Notes under the pieces: model-generated
Database searches by the model: none
The model's input: only the letters and a program-made list of their open reading frames with translations
What the model was told of the DNA's origin: nothing
Part shown: positions 58,801 to 64,000 of the stretch, one piece after another
Position numbering within the stretch: position 1 is the first letter of the stretch
Layout of the letters: every line of letters begins with the position of its first letter
Program-made: the position numbers and the translations under genes
NCBI RefSeq assembly: GCF_902713425.1
Contig: NC_081217.1
Location: 21,874,159 to 21,938,158, forward strand
Length of the DNA: 64,000 nt
Direction: 5' to 3'
Source: Acipenser ruthenus
Lineage: Eukaryota > Chordata > Actinopteri > Acipenseriformes > Acipenseridae

Positions 58801-60178
58801 AGTCATCCACAATCCTCCAGGGGCTGCAGACAAACACAACACATGGGCAGGGATGGAAACAAGACTCCTGCTGCATAGCAGCTTCACCCACTCCAGCTTA
58901 TGAGCTTGATCAGTCCCGGCGTTTACTGCCGGTAACAGGCTCGGGTGTGTCTTATTAAAACCATTGTAAAACCAGGACTGGATCAACCTGTTATGCAGTA
59001 GCAACACAGATGAGGCAGAGAACTATTGGCCAACACATTATATTGAAAAATAAAAAAAGTCTTGAAACAAAAGCTTAATTAGTGAATGTATATTACACTT
59101 GTAGAACACACTAGGATAACAATAATTTTTTGACCTGAAAAAAGAAGCAAGGACCAGGGGTCACAAATGGATATTAGATAAAGGGGCATTCAGAACAGAA
59201 AATAGGAGGCACATTTTTTACACAGAGAATTATGAGGGTCTGGAACCAACTCCCCAGTAATGTTGTTGAAGCTGACACCCTGGGATCCTTCAAGAAGCTG
59301 CTTGATGAGATTCTGGGATCACTAAGCTACTAACAACCAAACGAGCAAGATGGGCTGAATGGGGCCTCCTCTCGTTTGTAAACTTTCTTATGCTCTTATG
59401 TTCTTAATATACAGACACTAGTTGGGTCTTGTGCTGTACTGAGTTGTGTTTGTTTTTTAATTACAATCATAACGTATTGTTGAATCGTGTTTTTGTCTGT
59501 TGAACGTGTAATACGTTAATCCCAGCACTGGCTTTTATTAAAATGTTTCCTACACGATATTGTTTTAACATCTGTCATGGACGGCTTCCTGATTTAAGAC
59601 TCGCTTCACATCCACACCGACGCGTTTTGAAACACACTCCGTTTTAAAACCATGTACAGTTAACCCATTTGCAGCAATGCCAGTCGTGTACAAAGTCTGT
59701 TAGGTTCCACAGTATAAATATCGGTCACGTCAGCCTCACGGGTTGTACGCGTCGTGCGTACGTACGTAGCCACGGCTGTACGTACAGCACAGGCCATTGA
59801 ATCTCCTGTCGTTTTATTTTTTTTATCTGTCACAGTGCAGAACGCTCCTCTGTTTTTAGGGACGTACGCGTTTCTCATTGTACACAGGAGCTCGTATAGT
59901 CCGTGTGAATGCAGTGTTGTGTTCTGTATTTAATAAGAAAGGTCACTGAAGGCTGCTCTGTGCTGTGTTGTCAAGGACACAGCCCGCCAGTGTCACAGAA
60001 ACACCGGTTGAATTGAAACAATGACTGCCCTGCTTTCAATGACCCTGCCCTCTCAAGACTCACGGTGCAGTCAACAAAAACTCGTTTTTAATCACGACAC
60101 ACGCAACCTATTCTCTCAAGTCTCTGTGTCAAACAAGCAAATAAAAACTTACCAAGGTTCACGTGCGTACTCCTCCAT
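55892..60178 (-). CDS. TIMM17A: TIMM17A (mitochondrial import inner membrane translocase Tim17), complete, 6 exons
   Basis: Core channel-forming subunit of the TIM23 complex that moves presequence proteins across or into the inner mitochondrial membrane. Minus-strand exons 60153-60178, 58724-58823, 58343-58406, 57284-57412, 56545-56655 and 55892-55959 join in phase to 165 residues (human TIMM17A 171). The protein starts [20 protein letters not shown] and continues [20 protein letters not shown], then [47 protein letters not shown], and [20 protein letters not shown], ending FGDYRQYQ. There are four helices with glycine-packing motifs, and both conserved N-terminal cysteines (C9, C17) are present. 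The A paralogue is called from FGDYRQYQ and the neighbour RNPEP. Introns 1 and 4 hold MITE copies, and intron 1 also a CR1 tail. Confidence 0.96.
56899..57063. mobile_element. TIMM17A: hAT-like hairpin MITE, copy 2 (TIMM17A intron 4)
   Basis: Best preserved copy. It begins CAGGGATGGCAATAAGACTC and its right end read inward begins CAGGGCTGGAAGCAAGACTC. Both continue through 'gcatagcagt' and 'acccattcc..ggtttta', so the arms run about 55 bp. The loop of about 55 bp includes 'ttacaagctcaggtgtgtct'. CAGGG termini suggest hAT; no clear 8-bp duplication is seen. Confidence 0.8.
58848..59005. mobile_element. TIMM17A: hAT-like hairpin MITE, copy 3 (TIMM17A intron 1)
   Basis: The left end CAGGGATGGAAACAAGACTC and 'tgctgcatagcagcttcacc' match copy 2. 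The centre has 'taacaggctcgggtgtgtct'. The right arm is eroded after 'ctgttatgcagtagcaa'. Confidence 0.75.
59131..59406 (+). mobile_element. 5'-truncated CR1-like LINE
   Basis: Contains 'ggtcacaaatggatattag', 'acacagagaattatgagggt', and the frame [20 protein letters not shown] ending at TAA 59331-59333, typical of CR1-type ORF2 ends. It closes with 'gatgggctgaatggggcctc' and 'gtaaactttcttatgctctt' repeats. It lies in TIMM17A intron 1, antisense to the gene. Confidence 0.8.
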
Positions 60179-60225
60179 TTCTCTCTCTCTGTCTGTCCAG
60201 GAAGAACTGGGCGGGGTCGTGGGGT

Positions 60226-60265
60226 TGACGTCACACTCAGTGACGTCGTTGCATGACGCTTCAAT
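60226..60265 (-). promoter_or_regulatory. TIMM17A: CRE/ATF site cluster upstream of TIMM17A
   Basis: A perfect palindromic CRE, TGACGTCA (60226-60233), is followed by TGACGTCG (60241-60248) and TTGCATGACGC (60249-60259), the last resembling a C/EBP-ATF composite element. All lie 48-85 bases upstream of the TIMM17A start codon. TIMM17A is known to respond to mitochondrial stress signalling, so CREB/ATF control is plausible but inferred. Confidence 0.5.
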
Positions 60266-60299
60266 GCGACTGTGTAAATTTAATTATTCGATTCAAATT

Positions 60300-62380
60300 A
60301 ACATTGTGTTTGTGTATTGAAGGTTGTTTTTTTTGTTTTGTTTTTGTTTTCTGACTCCACCTGGGTAATGCATGTTACAACACAGACGTACACACACAAT
60401 AAACATATTTGAAGTCTTGTGTGTGCCTAACTATAATGTCACCCAGTATAATAATATGCTAGAAAACTATCTTATAATATACTATGGCATGTACTGCAGT
60501 TGTTTTTTTTCCTGTTTTTGTAACATTACCTTTTAGTATGTTGCGATCTTTAAGTAAAAGGATGCTCCTTTTGCTCTGGAGGAAAACAGTTGATGGAGCG
60601 AGACCTGTACTGTTTGTTTGTGAACAGTAGGGGGCAGTCGTGTCAGGTTTATGCTCTGGTAGTGTAATGATTGTGACACGGCTGGACTGAATTTGTAGCC
60701 ACTCGTCAGTAGAGAAGAAAAGAGTGGGTTGGGGAGAGGTTTGAAATAATTTAGCGACGAAAAAAAAGTCAACCTCACCTCTCCACAGACAGTTTGACAA
60801 TCGCAGGCAACATTATTACAACGCTCCTGCATTCCAGTTTGATGAAACCTGGGATCCTGCGTGTTCGTAGTGTGTATTGTAAACATCACCTCCCCTAAAC
60901 CCAATCAAACCCCTTTTAAGGGTACGCAGCCTCATATAATTAGACCCCACATGACATCATTGATATACATTAGTTCCCTTAAGAATTCACTTTGCTGCGT
61001 GCTGTCATGTTAAAGCAATGATGCTCTGTGAATGGAAAGAATGTGCTACTTCACAGTGAATGAATTAGAAGCCGTTCCAGGGAGAGTTTGGTAGTCAGGG
61101 CTGTCCCTCTTTGTTTAAACACAGACCCTCAGTTTAATACGCGGGCTGGAAACTATTCAGGAGGAATGTGTTGTGATGTAAGGTTGCTATCACACCATGA
61201 TCTCTTCATGAAAAACTGTTACTCTTCACTGAGCATCAGTACAGCGATACAGCACAGAGAGCAGCTCCTCGCTCTTCATAAGTATTTCACAGTAAGTAGC
61301 TTCAGATTTCCTTTGTTTATTTCTTACTGTCCCCTTAGCTATTTATACCCTGATCTTCAGTTTCAATTCCTAAGCTGAGGGAACACGGAGACACTTTGCG
61401 GCTTGGAACTTGGTTTCAGGAGACTAGGTTTCAGGCCGCTGCACGGCACACCAGGCAGGGAGACTCGGGGTTTGATACAGCAGCCTCAAACGAGGTCTCC
61501 CGGTCCAATGTAGGCTGGTTCAAAGTGCTTTTATATTCCCACCAGCAACACAACAGGGAAAAACAGCTTTAAAACATATACTGTCTGATCTCTGGTTTCC
61601 CAGGTTTGGAAGAAATACTTCCTGTGTTACAAGTAACAAGTTCCCAACCCGACCTGACATCATTTCCTGTTGGTATAGCATGTGGCAGGTGGGGTCACGT
61701 GTGTTTCTTTCACAACTCCACATTGAAGACCGAGGCTGATGGAAGTGTAAAACAGGTACATCTGTGGAATGGTTTAGTGAGTGAATCCCTAGCTGGATCA
61801 ATCTGTCCCAACTGAAGTCTGATTTTCTCAAAACCACCACACAACCCACAAAAACCTCTGAAAACAATTTCAGGAACAGCAAAGAAAATAGCTTTGCATT
61901 TCCATTTAGGAGTTGGTCTTTACTGAGATATTTTTAGAAATAATAATAAATTAAAACAATGTATATGTTAATGGTTTTCCAGGAATCGTGTTCCACTCCC
62001 AGGTCTATTATAAGCAAACGGGTTCCAGACAGCGTTCTGGCTTCCATCCATAATTAGGAAATAGCAATGGAATGAACTTGAAACACTGCTTCCATTAAAA
62101 TGACCAAATATAGGCATTTCTACAGAGCAGCGGGGTTCAGAAGCTGCTGGCAATGTTCACTCTCTGTCTATTACTCAGGAGGATAAGCCTGACACATAAA
62201 CTCACTTCTAGTCTCTCATTAGTGGATGGTGCTGTGTGACAATAATACACCAGAAAAGAAATATCGCTTACGACTTCCTGCAACAACTCCAGAGTTTCTG
62301 TAACACAGGAAGTGTTTTTTTACTTCTATTTTTGTGTATGGTGAAAGTGTTTCTTATTGCAAAAACATTTTTTTTTTTTG
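60300..62380. other. upstream of TIMM17A, no gene seen
   Basis: No supportable exon. It contains the repeat at 61375-61510 and a T-rich run at 60329-60347. Confidence 0.4.
61375..61510 (-). repeat. dispersed repeat, copy B (pairs with 24065-24205)
   Basis: Same orientation and order of blocks as the copy at 24065-24205: 'agctgagggaacacggagac', 'actttgcggcttggaacttg', 'gtttcaggagactaggtttc' and 'ggggtttgatacagcagcct'. Confidence 0.65.
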
Positions 62381-62384
62381 TGAT

Positions 62385-62620
62385 AATCTGTGCAAGGTGT
62401 TTTGACTCAGAGATCAGTTGCCTACCATATACCTTACGCAGGCTACATCAATCAAAGGGTCTTCATGATTCAATCCTGGCTGCTGTGCTTCAAGTATTGG
62501 TTCAGGTCACCTATATCAACTCCTTTTAAGATGTTAAAGTTGATTGTGCTTTCTACTGGGTTGAATAGATTCAGTTCTTTCAGCCTGTCTTTGTAATCAG
62601 TCCTTTAAGCCCAGCTGGGT
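62385..62620 (-). mobile_element. old CR1-like LINE fragment (possible)
   Basis: Read on the minus strand it gives 'aggctgaaagaactgaatct' and 'attcaaccc', matching the RLKELNLFN motif of CR1-type ORF2, and further on a degenerate L-N-Q-Y-L-K. The frame is broken by decay. This is a weak but specific resemblance. Confidence 0.4.
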
Positions 62621-64000
62621 CTGCTTGGACTCTCTCCATATAGATACCTTCAGAATTCTAACCAGGCAATCAAAGCTGAACACAAGCATTGCATTGATTA
62701 TTAATGATGGTGAGAAGTTTATTTACTGTACCAGTGTGTCTGTTATTGAATCAGGGTTTACATATCCAAACGATGACATATTCAGTATACAGTATATCAA
62801 AATTCTATAGAAAAATAGGGTCAAGCTACAACATATTTACATGCTGGTAAACGCACTGGCAGTTCTCCCCTGTAGATAAATATTTGTACACTTGAATCAT
62901 TGAAAACTCTTGGTAAGCAGTCTTCTACTGTATTGCTGAAAATATAACTTACTGTGTAACAAAGCCTTTGTTTAAATTATCCTTTCACTGCTCTGTGCAG
63001 TGCCTATGGCCTTGAACAAAGTATTTCACTAGAGATTTAGATTTACCCCCCAAACTTTATAATAAAGAAGTGAAGATGTCAAAAAAGAGGGATCTGCCAC
63101 CATACATTATCATTTAAAAAGAAACATTTACAAACTATGAACTGTGATGATGCAAGTCAAGCAGACAAGCATTTCAGCCAGTAAGGTGCATCTGTCTTGA
63201 CTTTTAAAAAAAGGTTTTACCTTAAAATTCTGTCTTGAAATTACTGATGGCATTAACTTTACCCACAGTGTACCTTTGTATTGTACATGTTCTGTGTAAT
63301 ATTTAAAGCATCACTGAAACATGAACCTTGCATGCAGCCATGCTAATCCTTGTAGGGTGTTAACAGACTCAAAACACACATGTGATTATGAAAGTGGTCC
63401 ACAGTCTTCAGAACTTCAAGCAGGACCTCTCACCACGCAACAGGGAAACAGATTCTTCCCACTGGCGGTCCTTCATAGGTCTGCCTTTGAAGATTCATAT
63501 TTGAATGCATTTCAAGTGCGCTAATAAGGAATGTCGTTCAATGGTTCTTTAAAATGCACGTACCTCCTTATTTAATTTTTTTTTTTTTTTAAAACACTAT
63601 CTTTCTATAAACGTACACGTTGTCTCTGCAGCACAGCAGCTGGGAGAGCTGTGATGGAATGTTTACAGCCTTGTGTCCCGTGCTGCTGCTGCGCACAGTC
63701 AAAGCTATTGCTGAGCTCCCTGTCTGTTACCTGGAGTGCCCATTTGGACCCATTCAGACCGCTCCCTCACCAGATATCTTGGTCTCTCTGGATACATCAC
63801 CGTCCGCTCTTCAAATGCACATAAAAGAGTTTAATATAGAAGACGTCGAATAAGAAGGATAAAGCAAAGAGTACAAAAGTAGCTGAGGACTGGCATCGCC
63901 TTGTTATGTGTCCTGTATGTGTCAGTCCAGTATAAGACATTTCAACTGTAAGAAAAAGGTATTTCTAATTGGGTTAATATTACCCGCTTAATATCTAAAA
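62621..64000. other. noncoding to window end
   Basis: No recognisable gene. An open stretch at 63633-63853 follows an acceptor-like CTCTGCAG but resembles no family I know. Confidence 0.4.

Noticed and set aside
63620-63853. 77-codon plus-strand frame preceded by an acceptor-like CTCTGCAG
   Set aside because: No recognisable domain and no partner exon in the window; one good AG is expected by chance in this length.

Overview
This is a stretch of vertebrate chromosome, most likely from a non-teleost ray-finned fish. Sturgeon or paddlefish is my best guess. That rests on intron-rich vertebrate genes, fish-type CR1/L2 LINE tails, tRNA-derived SINEs ending in the 'gtaagtcgcc..aagggcgtctgctaa' tail, and Tc1/hAT MITEs. 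The species is inferred, not proven. There is no bacterial, viral or CRISPR content, and I see no new multi-gene system. The interest lies in host genes, gene-internal repeats and mobile-element structure.

Layout. TMEM167B (kish-B, minus, 0.6-4.2 kb) is complete in three exons. Its first intron holds a 1.6-kb array of 33-bp repeats lying inside a SINE. The conserved 3' exons of a FAM107-family gene follow (plus, 7.3-8.6 kb). A repeat-rich 6.6-kb gap leads to intronless GPR25 (plus, 15.2-16.3 kb). From 17.4 to 33.1 kb I find no supportable gene: microsatellites, MITEs, LINE tails and several dispersed repeats fill it. INAVA (plus, 33.2-42.0 kb) is complete in nine coding exons and carries an in-frame 10-residue tandem repeat. 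A peptide-GPCR-like receptor with non-standard DRY and NPxxY motifs sits on the minus strand (44.6-45.6 kb), next to an internally deleted Tc1-like transposon. RNPEP (aminopeptidase B, plus, 49.1-54.4 kb, eleven exons) and TIMM17A (minus, 55.9-60.2 kb, six exons) are complete and converge tail to tail. The last 3.8 kb holds old repeats and no supportable gene.

Context. GPR25 beside INAVA and RNPEP beside TIMM17A are pairings I also recall from human 1q32, so the window keeps parts of an old vertebrate linkage group. TMEM167B is on 1p13 in human, so its place here is either ancestral or a rearrangement. The genes are not a functional unit: they cover Golgi/secretory trafficking, cytoskeleton or stress, two receptors, epithelial/innate immune signalling, basic-residue peptide trimming and mitochondrial protein import.

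Limits. Exon boundaries come from reading GT/AG sites, phase and recalled family sequences. UTR exons, transcription starts and the first exon of FAM107 could not be fixed. Repeat ends are approximate unless terminal repeats or target duplications are named.
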